From NCBI GenBank assembly GCA_903859215.1, contig CAIOLW010000144.1, positions 1-64,000 of the forward strand: 64,000 bases of DNA, in the 5' to 3' direction. How positions within the stretch are numbered: the stretch's first letter is position 1; each line of letters starts with the position of its first letter. Below the pieces are notes generated by a model. That model was not told the DNA's origin and made no database searches. It worked only from the letters and a program-made list of their open reading frames with translations. Shown in pieces: positions 29,050-38,513 of the stretch. This DNA comes from an uncultured bacterium. Lineage in GTDB: Bacteria > Krumholzibacteriota > Krumholzibacteriia > LZORAL124-64-63. A program made the translations under genes and the position numbers.

Positions 29050-29246
29050 GAAACGGGTTCACTCCTTCGGGGCGGCGCCCCGCGGTCTTGCACTGGAGCG
29101 CAAGCATAATGCCGCCGGCGGCGAATGTCTGCCGCCAATTGGCCCCCGCCGCATCCGGGCTTGACCGCCCGGCCCGCGGTTCTCACTATGGACCGGCGGC
29201 CCCGGGGCCGCTCACCGATGGACGGATTCCGGAAAGTCACGCCAGC

Positions 29247-30353
29247 ATGCTCGAAGCACCCCTGTTCGCCTTCCTCGGCGCGGTGGCCCTGAACCTGGTG
29301 GCCACGCCGTGGCTCATCCGCTACCTGCGTGATCGCTCCCTGCTGGACATCCCGAACGCGCGCAGCAGCCACGACCAGCCGGTGCCGCGCGGCGCCGGCA
29401 TCGCCATCGTCGGCACCTGGCTGCTCGGCATGTCCAGCACCTGGGCCCTGCGCTACCCGCTGCCCGCCCTCGGCATCATGGCGCCCGACGGCTTCGTGCT
29501 GGGGACCGCGGCCGGCATGTGCGTGCTGGCCTTCCTGGGCTACCAGGACGACCGCCACAACCTGAACCCGTACGTCAAGCTGGTCGCGCAGGTGGCCGTC
29601 ACGGCCGGCGCGCTCTGGCAGTCGGGCCTGCGCGTGGCCGACCTGGGCCTGCCGTTCGGCGGCGCGCACGACCTGGGCGCGCTGGGCTGGGTGTTCGCCA
29701 TCGTCTGGCTGGTGGGCTTCACCAACATCTTCAACTTCATGGACGGCATCAACGGCCTGGCCTTCACGCAGCTGACGGTGGCCGGCGCGGCCTTCTGCCT
29801 GATGGGCGTGGCCACCAACGACTACGAACTGGCGATCGCCGGCGCGCTGGCCTCGGGCGCGGCGCTGGGCACGCTGAAGTACAACTTCCCGCGCGCGCTC
29901 ATCTTCATGGGGGATGTGGGCAGCCTGCCGTCGGGGTTCCTGCTGGCGATGCTGGCGCTGCGGGCGGGATTCGGCGCGCGCGCCGAGGGCACGCCGTGGA
30001 TCGCCGCGCTGTTCGTGCTGTGGCCGTTCATCTGGGACGGCGGCTTCACCCTGGTCAACCGGGTCTACCACCGCCGCAACCCGTTCCGGCCCCACCGCAG
30101 CCACCTCTACCAGCGGCTGTACGTGACGGGCATGTCGCACAAGTCCATCACGCTGCGCTACGGGGTGGCGATGCTGGCCTGCGCCATCGCCGGCCTGGCG
30201 GGCCAGCGGCGCGACCCGGAGATCCTGCGCGGCGCGCTGGCGCTGATCCTGGTGGGCTCGGCCCTCTACACCATCCGCGTCGTCCGGCGCGTGCGCGCCA
30301 GCATGACCGAAGGACGTCACGTCGACGTCGATCAGCCCCGCGGTCCCGCCTGA
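29247..30353 (+). CDS. Undecaprenyl-phosphate GlcNAc-1-phosphate transferase-like (WecA/MraY family)
   Basis: LGYQDDRHNLNPYVKLVAQ, FTNIFNFMDGINGLA, FPRALIFMGDVGSLPSGFLLA, HRSHLYQRLYVTGMSHKSITLRYG. Confidence 0.9.
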   Translation: MLEAPLFAFLGAVALNLVATPWLIRYLRDRSLLDIPNARSSHDQPVPRGAGIAIVGTWLLGMSSTWALRYPLPALGIMAPDGFVLGTAAGMCVLAFLGYQDDRHNLNPYVKLVAQVAVTAGALWQSGLRVADLGLPFGGAHDLGALGWVFAIVWLVGFTNIFNFMDGINGLAFTQLTVAGAAFCLMGVATNDYELAIAGALASGAALGTLKYNFPRALIFMGDVGSLPSGFLLAMLALRAGFGARAEGTPWIAALFVLWPFIWDGGFTLVNRVYHRRNPFRPHRSHLYQRLYVTGMSHKSITLRYGVAMLACAIAGLAGQRRDPEILRGALALILVGSALYTIRVVRRVRASMTEGRHVDVDQPRGPA

Positions 30354-31492
30354 TCCTTCGCTCCCCGCAACTCGGCGTACAGGGCCAGCGTCTGCTGCGC
30401 CACGTGCTGCTGCGTGAACCCCGATTCCACGAGCCGGCGGGCGGCCAGGCCGTAGCGTTCGCGCAGCGCCGCGTCCGCCAGCAGCTGCCGCAGCGCCCCG
30501 GCCAGCGCCACCTCGTCGCGCGCCGGCACCACCAGGCCCGTTTCCCCGTGGATGACGATGTCGCGACAGCCGGGCACGTCGGTGGTCACCGACGGCCGGC
30601 CCGCCGCGGCGGCCTCGAGCAGGGTCTTGGGCAACCCCTCGCGATACGACGGCAGGCAGACGATGTGGCAGGACGCAAGGATGGCCGGCACGTCGTCGCG
30701 ATGCCCCCACCACTCGACGTCGCCGGCCTCGCGCCACTTCAGCAGCGTCTGTTCGGGCACGGCCGCCGGGTTGTCGACGTCGGCGTCGCCCACCAGCACG
30801 AACCGCGCCTGGACGCCCTCGCCGCGCAGCCGGCGCGCCGCGGCGACGAACTCGCCCACGCCCTTGTCCCACAGCTGGCGCGCCGTCAGCACCACCAGCG
30901 GCACGCCGGCGGGCGGCGGCGTCACGGGGAACAGCGACAGGTCGACGCCCGACCCGCGGATGATCACGATGTCCTGCCGCCGCACGATGCCGGCCTTCAC
31001 CAGGCTGTCGGCGTCGTCGTCGTTCTGCAGGATGGTCCGCGCGCGCACGCGCTTCAGCGCCAGCTTCAGCAGGCTGCCGGCCACCGCGCGCAGCGCCGCG
31101 CCCTTGGCGCCCTGCGCGATGAACACGTAGCCCAGGCCGGTGAACGCGTTGACGACCGCCGGCACGCCGGCCGAGCGCGCGGCCAGGCTGCCGTAGATGA
31201 TGGGCTTGAGCGCGACGTGGTGCACCAGGTCGGGGCGTTCGGCGCGGTAGATGGCGGTGATCTGGCGCAGCGTGGCCAGCTCGCGCAGCGGGTCGATGCT
31301 GCGCCGGCTGAGCGAAAGCGGGTACAGGCGCAGGCCTTCGTTCTCGATGACGGCGCCGTGGCGGTTCACGCGCGTCACGACGACGACGTCATAGCCCGCG
31401 TCGCGCGCCGCGCGCGCCAGCGACAGGCGGTGCGAGCAGAACACCCAGTCTTCGGTGACCAGGAACAGCAGCTTCGGCTTGTGCGAACCCAA
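30332..31492 (-). CDS. Glycosyltransferase, GT4-like
   Basis: Probable TTG start after GGAGG; KLLFLVTEDWVFCSHRLSLARAARDAGYDVVVVTRV...LPSYREGLPKTLLEAAAAGRPSVTTDVPGCRDIV. Confidence 0.88.
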   Translation of the reverse strand: MGSHKPKLLFLVTEDWVFCSHRLSLARAARDAGYDVVVVTRVNRHGAVIENEGLRLYPLSLSRRSIDPLRELATLRQITAIYRAERPDLVHHVALKPIIYGSLAARSAGVPAVVNAFTGLGYVFIAQGAKGAALRAVAGSLLKLALKRVRARTILQNDDDADSLVKAGIVRRQDIVIIRGSGVDLSLFPVTPPPAGVPLVVLTARQLWDKGVGEFVAAARRLRGEGVQARFVLVGDADVDNPAAVPEQTLLKWREAGDVEWWGHRDDVPAILASCHIVCLPSYREGLPKTLLEAAAAGRPSVTTDVPGCRDIVIHGETGLVVPARDEVALAGALRQLLADAALRERYGLAARRLVESGFTQQHVAQQTLALYAELRGAKDQAGPRG

Positions 31493-31515
31493 TGGGAGCC
31501 TCCCGAACCCTGAAC

Positions 31516-33459
31516 CTAGTGCCTGAGCCACAGCTGGAACATGAGCACATCCCACAGGTCGTATTGCCAGTTGCGCCTGCCGGACAGGTGCTCGTCCCAC
31601 TTGCGGCGGATGGGCGCGGGCGCGAAGTAGCCTTCCTGCGCCAGTCGCCCGGGCTCGAGCAGGTCCTCGGCCCATGCGCGCAGCGGGCCGCGCAGCCAGT
31701 CGTCGATCGGGACGCTGAACCCCATCTTGGGCCGCTCGATCAGTTCGCGCGGCACATAGCGGTACAGCACCTGGCGCAACGGCCACTTCCCGACGCCGCC
31801 CCGCAGCTTGTAGTCCAAAGGCAACGACCACGCGAACGCGACCACGCGATGATCGAGCAGCGGCACGCGCGTCTCGAGGCTGACGCCCATCGCGGCACGG
31901 TCGACCTTCACGAGGATGTCGTCCGGCAGGAAGGCCAGCGTGTCGAGCGCCATCATCCGGTGGATGAAGCCGTCGGTGCGCGGCTGCAGGTCGGGCGTCG
32001 TCATCACGGTGGCCGGTTCGGTGGCGCCCAGGACGACCGAGGCCGGGTCCTGCCAATGGCTGACCAGCATCCGGTACAGGTCCTCGGCCGAGCGGGCGCC
32101 CATCACGTCGGCGCCCTTGTGCAGCTTGTCGCCGACGTTCGCCTGCCCGATCCCGGCCGGCAGTCGCGACTGCACCGGCCCCAGGAGGCGGTCCCAGGTC
32201 GAGGGGCTGATCGCGGTCAGCGCGCGGCCGAGCCCGGCCCGCCCGCCGCGCGGCAGCAGGGAGAACCGGCGCCACAGCGTGTTGGCGAGCACGTAGCGGT
32301 TGTAGCCGCTGAAGACCTCGTCGCCGGCGTCGCCGGACAGGGACACGGTCACGTGCCGCCGCGCCATCTGGGCCACCAGGAAGGTGGGGATCTGCGACGA
32401 GTCCGCGAACGGCTCGTCGTACAGGTCGGGCAGCCGCGGGATCACGTCCAGCGCCTGCTGCGGCGTCACTTCCAGTTCGGTGTGGTCGGTGCCCAGGTGT
32501 TTGGCGACGGCGCGGGCGTGCTCCGCCTCCTGGTAGTTCTGGTCGGGCACGCCGATGGTGAACGTGCGCACCGGGCGCGACGACTGCGCCTGCATGAGCG
32601 CCACGATGGTCGACGAGTCCACGCCGCCGGACAGGAACGCGCCCAGCGGGACGTCGGACATCATCTGCCCGCGCACGGCAGTGCGCAGCAGCGCGTCCAG
32701 TTCATCGACGGCATCGGCCGGCGAGCCGCGGAACGGATGCGCCAGGCCGTCGGCCACCACCCGGCGCAGGTCCCAGTAACGTCGCGGCGCCGCGTCGCGC
32801 TGCGCCAGGGACAACGTCAGCAGCGTGCCGGGCAACAATTTTGAGATGCCCTGGAAGATGGAATGCGGCGCCGAGATGGCATTGTGGCGCATCAGCAGGC
32901 ACAGGGCATCGCGGTTGACGGGCGCAGCGAACGCAGGATGGGCGCGCAGCGCCTTCAACTCGGAGCCGAACAGCAGCGTGCCGCCCTGCCAGCCGTAGTA
33001 CAGCGGCTTCTCGCCCAGCCGGTCGCGGGCCAGGGTCAGTTCGCGACGCTCGCGATCCCAGACGGCCAGCGCGAACATGCCCACGCTGCGCTCGATCGTC
33101 TCGTCGAGGCCCCACGCCTCGAAGCCGGCCAGCAGCGTCTCTGTGTCGGAGTGGCCGCGCCAGGCAGGCGCGGCTTCGCCCAACTGCTCGCGCAGCTCGA
33201 GGTGATTGTAGATCTCGCCGTTGAAGACCAGCACGAAGCGCCCGCCGGCCGACAGCATGGGTTGGTGCCCGGCCGCGCTCAGGTCGACGATGGACAGCCG
33301 CCGGTGCACCAGGCCCACCGCCGCGTCCGCATCCACCCACACGCCGGCATCGTCCGGGCCGCGATGGGCGATGACCTCGCCCATCCGCCGCAGGACATCC
33401 GGCCCCGACGACGGGTCGAACGCCGCTGAAGCCCCCAGGTAACCGGCGATGCCGCACAT
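31516..33459 (-). CDS. asnB: Asparagine synthase (glutamine-hydrolysing)
   Basis: MCGIAGYLG N-terminal Cys amidotransferase; GAFLSGGVDSSTIVALM PPi motif. Confidence 0.95.
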   Translation of the reverse strand: MCGIAGYLGASAAFDPSSGPDVLRRMGEVIAHRGPDDAGVWVDADAAVGLVHRRLSIVDLSAAGHQPMLSAGGRFVLVFNGEIYNHLELREQLGEAAPAWRGHSDTETLLAGFEAWGLDETIERSVGMFALAVWDRERRELTLARDRLGEKPLYYGWQGGTLLFGSELKALRAHPAFAAPVNRDALCLLMRHNAISAPHSIFQGISKLLPGTLLTLSLAQRDAAPRRYWDLRRVVADGLAHPFRGSPADAVDELDALLRTAVRGQMMSDVPLGAFLSGGVDSSTIVALMQAQSSRPVRTFTIGVPDQNYQEAEHARAVAKHLGTDHTELEVTPQQALDVIPRLPDLYDEPFADSSQIPTFLVAQMARRHVTVSLSGDAGDEVFSGYNRYVLANTLWRRFSLLPRGGRAGLGRALTAISPSTWDRLLGPVQSRLPAGIGQANVGDKLHKGADVMGARSAEDLYRMLVSHWQDPASVVLGATEPATVMTTPDLQPRTDGFIHRMMALDTLAFLPDDILVKVDRAAMGVSLETRVPLLDHRVVAFAWSLPLDYKLRGGVGKWPLRQVLYRYVPRELIERPKMGFSVPIDDWLRGPLRAWAEDLLEPGRLAQEGYFAPAPIRRKWDEHLSGRRNWQYDLWDVLMFQLWLRH

Positions 33460-33461
33460 CC

Positions 33462-34628
33462 CTAGCCCGCCGCCTTTCGCTGCGCACCCAGCGCCGCCAA
33501 CCCGGCGTAAAACAGTTCGTACTTCTTCACGATCGCGCCGATCTCGAACTGCGACGCCACGCGCCCGCGCGCCCGCGCGCCGAGTTCGGCCCGCTGCGTC
33601 GGCGACAGGGCGAGCAGGTCGTCGGTCGCCGCCGCCAGCCCCGCCATGTCGCCGCAGGCCACGACGCGGCCGGAGTCCCCCACGATCATGGCCGAGTCGC
33701 CGGCAGCCGTCACGGCGCACGGCACGCCGCAGGCCATCGCTTCGCCCAGGACGCTGGGAAAGGCCTCGCCCCACGACGGCGAGACCAGCACGTCCAGCGC
33801 CGCCATCAGGCGCGGCACGTCGTCGCGAGGGCCCAGCAGCCGGGTAGCGCCGGACACGCCCGCGTCTTGCGTGCATTCGGCAAGCCGCGCATTGTCGCGA
33901 TCGAGCCCCGCGCCGACGAGCACGAACCGCGCATCGGCGCGGCGCCCGTGCACAAGGCCGGCGACGGTGACGAACCCCTCGATGTTCTTCAAGGGGTCCC
34001 AGCGGGCGACCAGCCCGACCACGGGCGCCTCGGCCGCCAGGCCCAGTTCGCGCCGCACCTCGGCCCGCGCCTCGCCGTCGGGCCTGAACCGCGAGAGGTC
34101 GAACCCGTTCGGCACCACGACCAGGCGCCCGGCCGCATAGCCGATCGCGATGTGGGCCGCGCGCGCGGCCTCGGACACCGACAGGATGCGGTCAGGTACA
34201 AGACGCGAAAGCCGCGCGCAGGCCCGCGCCACCAGGCGCGTGGAGAGCTTGGTCCTGTCCGGGTCGAGCGACGTGTTGTGGATGGCCCAGCCGATGCCGC
34301 AGCCCCCGGCCAGCTTCGCCGCCAGCCCGCCCACCAGGTCGGCATGGTACATCCAGGTGTGGACGACGTCAGGCCGCAGCGCGCGCAGGCGGGTGGCCAG
34401 CCGCGCGACCGCGAGCGGCCCCACGCGCCCCGGTGTCAGGCCGAGCGCCTCGACGGGGATGCCCAGCGCCTCGATCCGCCGGCCGACCTCGCCCACGTCG
34501 GTCAGCGAGATGACGCGCGGCGCCCAGGCCGGGTCCAGGCGCTCGAGCACCTTCAGGAGCGTGAGCTCGGCGCCACCGGTCCGCAGTCCGGTGATCACAA
34601 CGACCAGGCGTGCCGGACGGCCGTCCAT
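33462..34628 (-). CDS. Glycosyltransferase, GT4-like
   Basis: LRTGGAELTLLKVLERLDP; VSPSWGEAFPSVLGEAMACGVPCAVTAAGDSAMIVGDSG. Confidence 0.9.
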   Translation of the reverse strand: MDGRPARLVVVITGLRTGGAELTLLKVLERLDPAWAPRVISLTDVGEVGRRIEALGIPVEALGLTPGRVGPLAVARLATRLRALRPDVVHTWMYHADLVGGLAAKLAGGCGIGWAIHNTSLDPDRTKLSTRLVARACARLSRLVPDRILSVSEAARAAHIAIGYAAGRLVVVPNGFDLSRFRPDGEARAEVRRELGLAAEAPVVGLVARWDPLKNIEGFVTVAGLVHGRRADARFVLVGAGLDRDNARLAECTQDAGVSGATRLLGPRDDVPRLMAALDVLVSPSWGEAFPSVLGEAMACGVPCAVTAAGDSAMIVGDSGRVVACGDMAGLAAATDDLLALSPTQRAELGARARGRVASQFEIGAIVKKYELFYAGLAALGAQRKAAG

Positions 34629-34727
34629 GGGGCTCCAGGGTCGAAAGGTGGCGGGTGCGGAAGCGGAAGGTACGATCAGGGGCGGGTCGAAGGTCTGTCA
34701 AGGGGCAGTCGGCACTGCCCCCTGACC

Positions 34728-35573
34728 TCAGCTCATGCTCTGGACGTACTGCAGGATCTCCTCGGCCTCGGCCTCGGCGTCCTCGGCCAGGGCCAGGCCC
34801 AGGCCCAGGCTCAGGCCACCGGGAACGGCGACCATGGCGCGGATACTGGCCGGCATCGCGGCAGGGTGAACGGCTGTCCGGGCCACCAGCGGCCGCGGCA
34901 GCAGGGCCGCGGGCTCGTACCAGGCCGGCACGTTGGCCACGATGGGCGCGTCCAGCAGCTGCCCGGCCGTCATCGCGGGCGTGGACTTCCACGGCGAGAC
35001 GGTCTCGAGGATCGTCCAGATGTCCCGCAGCAGCGGGTCGGTGAGGCACTCCTCGTACATGGCCAGCTTGCGCGGCATGACGCGGTCGATGTAGAAGCGG
35101 CGCGAATCGCGCACCTGGTCGTCGGCAAGGATCGATTCCTCGCTGCGAAACGCAAGCGTGGCGCGGTGCGTGATCCCAGGCCTGACGTTCAGGATCCTCT
35201 GGTACTGGCGCGGGAACATCGAGGCGAACTCGGGCACCTCGGGCCGCGGCCCCACCAGCGACATGTTGCCCTTCAGGACGTTCCACAGCTGCGGAATCTC
35301 GTCGAGCTTGGTGCGCCGCAGAAAACGCCCCACGGCCGTCACGCGCGGATCGCCGCCGGCGGTAACGCGGGCGCCCCGACGGTCGGCGTCGTGGATCATC
35401 GAGCGGAACTTGTACATGCGGAATGGACGCCCATGGCGGCCGAGGCGCGACTGCGCGAAGACCACCGGGCCGGGGCTCGACAGCCGCACGGAGGTGGCGA
35501 CGCCCAGGATCAGCGGCAGCAGAATCAGCAAACCGATCACGGATGCGGAAACATCAAACCATCTCTTTACCAA
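34728..35573 (-). CDS. Bacterial sugar transferase (undecaprenyl-phosphate sugar phosphotransferase family) with C-terminal extension
   Basis: KRWFDVSASVIGLLILLPLILGVA, SPGPVVFAQSRLGRHGRPFRMYKFRSM, RRTKLDEIPQLWNVLKGNMSLVGPRPE. Confidence 0.92.
   Translation of the reverse strand: MVKRWFDVSASVIGLLILLPLILGVATSVRLSSPGPVVFAQSRLGRHGRPFRMYKFRSMIHDADRRGARVTAGGDPRVTAVGRFLRRTKLDEIPQLWNVLKGNMSLVGPRPEVPEFASMFPRQYQRILNVRPGITHRATLAFRSEESILADDQVRDSRRFYIDRVMPRKLAMYEECLTDPLLRDIWTILETVSPWKSTPAMTAGQLLDAPIVANVPAWYEPAALLPRPLVARTAVHPAAMPASIRAMVAVPGGLSLGLGLALAEDAEAEAEEILQYVQSMS
34761..34817. repeat. Low-complexity GGCCTC/AGGCCC hexamer-like tract in sugar transferase 3' end
   Basis: ctcggcctcggcctcggcgtcctcggccagggccaggcccaggcccaggctcaggcc; encodes LSLGLGLALAEDAEAEAEE. 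Confidence 0.7.
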
Positions 35574-36268
35574 GATCTCCCCTTCCCTGGGACATCACCC
35601 ACGCCGAACCGGCCGTCTGATATCGGCCGGGCGCGGGAATTCCTTAGTGATTCATGCAATGCCGGTGCCACTCCCCCAACTGCCCAGCATAACGTTCGGT
35701 GATGCCATTTCTTTCTCAGATACTTCAATTTTGTGGGGAGTTATGAGAATAGGCAAGGGCAATGTTGGGACATTATCATGAGTTTTTTGGTCCGCTATTG
35801 GCTGGTTGTTTTCCTACCCATGTGGTGGGGATGAACACGCGTAGATCGTGCCGTCCGGCCTCGAACGTGGAGCCTCGTGATGAATTTGAATGAAATTGCA
35901 ACTCATCAAGATAATTCCGCCTGCGGCACCCGAAAGTGCTAGATGACCGGAAACCGCAGCTCACCACGCGGCCCAAGACCAAGATGCCCGACATGGAGCG
36001 GTCATCAATACCGCCGCGCACGGGCATCTTGTAACCAACCGGCGGCGACGTGCCGCACCCGACGGGTAGACCGGGTCATATTGTCGCGATTGCCGCCACG
36101 CAGACAAAATGCAATCATGCTTGAAAAGTGTTTCGTGTCGGCACGGGGGTCGCATGCCTGCGATCGCTCATCAACCTGCCCTGTGACGCACAACGAACAG
36201 AGCCTATGCGACGCTCGCCAGACGGTTGGCCCGCAACAAAGTCGGGTCCCAATGCCTTACAAAGGGAC

Positions 36269-37399
36269 ATGGTAATCGTTGTGAGTCCGTTGAATCTGCC
36301 GAATTCGCCCCCGCCGAACGGTGTCACCTTCATCATCGTTGCACGCAACAGCGGGAGCGTCATAGCCCCTCTGATAGGTGACCTGATAGCCCAGGATTTC
36401 CCCCGTTCGGATCTTGAGGTGATAGTTGTTGACGGCTGTTCAACAGATGGCACAGCGGACATCGCCGAGCGGTTGCTTACCGGTTCCGGCATTGCCTTTC
36501 GCATCCTGAGCAACCCCGCTCGCATTCTCCCGTCCGGCTGGAACATTGCACTGGCAAGCGCACAACGTGACATCATCCTGCGCGTCGATTCCCACGCGCG
36601 TATCCAACCCGACTTTGTGCGACGCAACTACGAGGCTCACGCCCGCGGCGAGTTCATCACGGGGGGACCAGTCATCTCCATGGCGCAAGAGGGGGCGAGC
36701 AAGTTCGCCCTGGCACTCGAGTCGTCTCGATTCGGTGGCGGCGCAGCCGACTTCCGCAATGTCCTGCCGCAATCCGACTATGTAGACACGCTTGGATTCG
36801 CGGCATATCGGCGAGAGATCTTCCTTGCGATCGGCGGCTATGACGAGCGCCTGGTCCGCAACCAAGACAACGAAATTCATGCCCGCATGCGCCATGCCGG
36901 CTACCGGTTCCGCTACGAACCCACAATCCGCAGCACCAGATGGGTCCGCCCCCGATTCAGGGCGCTTCTCCGCCAGAAGTTTCTGACTGGATATTGGATT
37001 CCCCTCACCGCAGTGGTCCGCCCATCTGCCTTTTCTGCACGCCATTGGGCGCCACTCATGTTCGTACTGTTTCTGGCAGCCGCTGCAGCATGTTTCGGAA
37101 TCGGGCAGATTGGATGGCCGCTCTTCACGATGCTCGGTTGTTATCTGGTTCCTGCAGTGCTGTTCTCAGCGAAGGCGGCGAACAGTACAAGTGGCCCGGG
37201 GCTGGTTGGATCCGTGTTCCTACCATTCGGATTCTTCGCGTTGCACATAAGTTACGGCATCGGTACGCTCGCCGGGACGTTGGCTGCGCCATCATTTGCC
37301 TGGCGGACGCGGCGATATTCCAACCCGTATCCGGCCGGGAAGAACCAGGAAAGTTCCCAAGGCCGCCGACAGGGAGAGGACCTCACTGGCCATGCGTAA
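36269..37399 (+). CDS. Glycosyltransferase family 2 (ExoA-like)
   Basis: VTFIIVARNSGSVIAPLIGDLIAQDFPRSDLEVIVVDGCSTDGTADIAERLL; C-terminal TMs. Confidence 0.9.
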   Translation: MVIVVSPLNLPNSPPPNGVTFIIVARNSGSVIAPLIGDLIAQDFPRSDLEVIVVDGCSTDGTADIAERLLTGSGIAFRILSNPARILPSGWNIALASAQRDIILRVDSHARIQPDFVRRNYEAHARGEFITGGPVISMAQEGASKFALALESSRFGGGAADFRNVLPQSDYVDTLGFAAYRREIFLAIGGYDERLVRNQDNEIHARMRHAGYRFRYEPTIRSTRWVRPRFRALLRQKFLTGYWIPLTAVVRPSAFSARHWAPLMFVLFLAAAAACFGIGQIGWPLFTMLGCYLVPAVLFSAKAANSTSGPGLVGSVFLPFGFFALHISYGIGTLAGTLAAPSFAWRTRRYSNPYPAGKNQESSQGRRQGEDLTGHA

Positions 37400-38513
37400 G
37401 CCGGACATCGTCTTCATGGCCAGCAGGGATTGGGACAGCCTCCCCCTGCACAGTCATTACCTTGCAGAAGGATTCGCCCGTCTGGGACACGAGGTCCTGT
37501 ACATCAACCAGACGCTCCAGAAATGGCCGCGACTGAGCCATGTGTTGTGGCGCCTGCTGCCTCACCGAAAATCGGGGCGCGTTTCTTCCTACTCACGTGA
37601 GCATGCGGTCCCCAACGTCACGCCCGTCACCATCTGGACCGGCCCGCCGACCTCGTGGCTGCGCCCGATCAACAAACGGATCATCGCGCACACACTCAAG
37701 GCATGGCGAAACCGCCGCCCCATTTTCGTGACATTCGTGCCGACCTATACCGCTCTGGACCTCGCGGACTTCCTCAAGCCAGGCGCTATCGCTTACGTCA
37801 ACTACCATCACTTCGAAGCCGACAATGTCATCTCTGACCTGTTGAGGGCGGAGCGCGAACTCGTTGACCGATGTGACTTCCTGTTCGCTGACTCGCTCTT
37901 CCTTCGCGAACGTATCACGCGCATGTCGGGAGGCCGCGAGGTCCACCGATGCATGCCCGGAGTCTACTATGACCGCTTCCGTGCCGCATGCCGTGGCGAC
38001 GAAGTCACGCGACGAAGGACGATCTACTACTTCGGCGATATCGGGGCTCATTTGGACCTCGACCTGTACAATGGGTTGGCCGAAACGCACGAAGTGACAT
38101 TCATAGGGGTCGTGAACCCGGTCGCCCGTGAACTCATATCTTCGCGCATCAGGGTATTGCCCCCGGTTTCCGTCATGGATTTGCCGTCCGCCCTCCGCGA
38201 GGCGGATATTGTCACCGCCCTATACCGGCCTTCCGAGTACATGCTGGGCGTCATCCCCGCCAAATTCTTCGAATGTCTCGCGACCGGCAAGCCATTTCTG
38301 GTCAGTGGGTTGCGCGAGGCAGAGCCGTATCGGGAACTCGTCTACATCGTCCAGGACGGCCTGACCGAGGCCCTGCGCATCATCGAGGACCTGAGCACAA
38401 CAGAGTCACCGGAGCGTCGTGCGGCCTGCGACGACGAGGCCCGCACCGCAGACTGGGGCAAACGGTTCGAGCAGTTCAAGACCGTTGTCCTGCCGGGGGA
38501 AAATGATGCATAA
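37392..38513 (+). CDS. Putative glycosyltransferase
   Basis: MRKPDIVFMASRDWDSLPLHSHYLAEGFARLGHEVLYINQT; ADIVTALYRPSEYMLGVIPAKFFECLATGKPFLVSGLREAEPY. Confidence 0.8.
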   Translation: MRKPDIVFMASRDWDSLPLHSHYLAEGFARLGHEVLYINQTLQKWPRLSHVLWRLLPHRKSGRVSSYSREHAVPNVTPVTIWTGPPTSWLRPINKRIIAHTLKAWRNRRPIFVTFVPTYTALDLADFLKPGAIAYVNYHHFEADNVISDLLRAERELVDRCDFLFADSLFLRERITRMSGGREVHRCMPGVYYDRFRAACRGDEVTRRRTIYYFGDIGAHLDLDLYNGLAETHEVTFIGVVNPVARELISSRIRVLPPVSVMDLPSALREADIVTALYRPSEYMLGVIPAKFFECLATGKPFLVSGLREAEPYRELVYIVQDGLTEALRIIEDLSTTESPERRAACDDEARTADWGKRFEQFKTVVLPGENDA

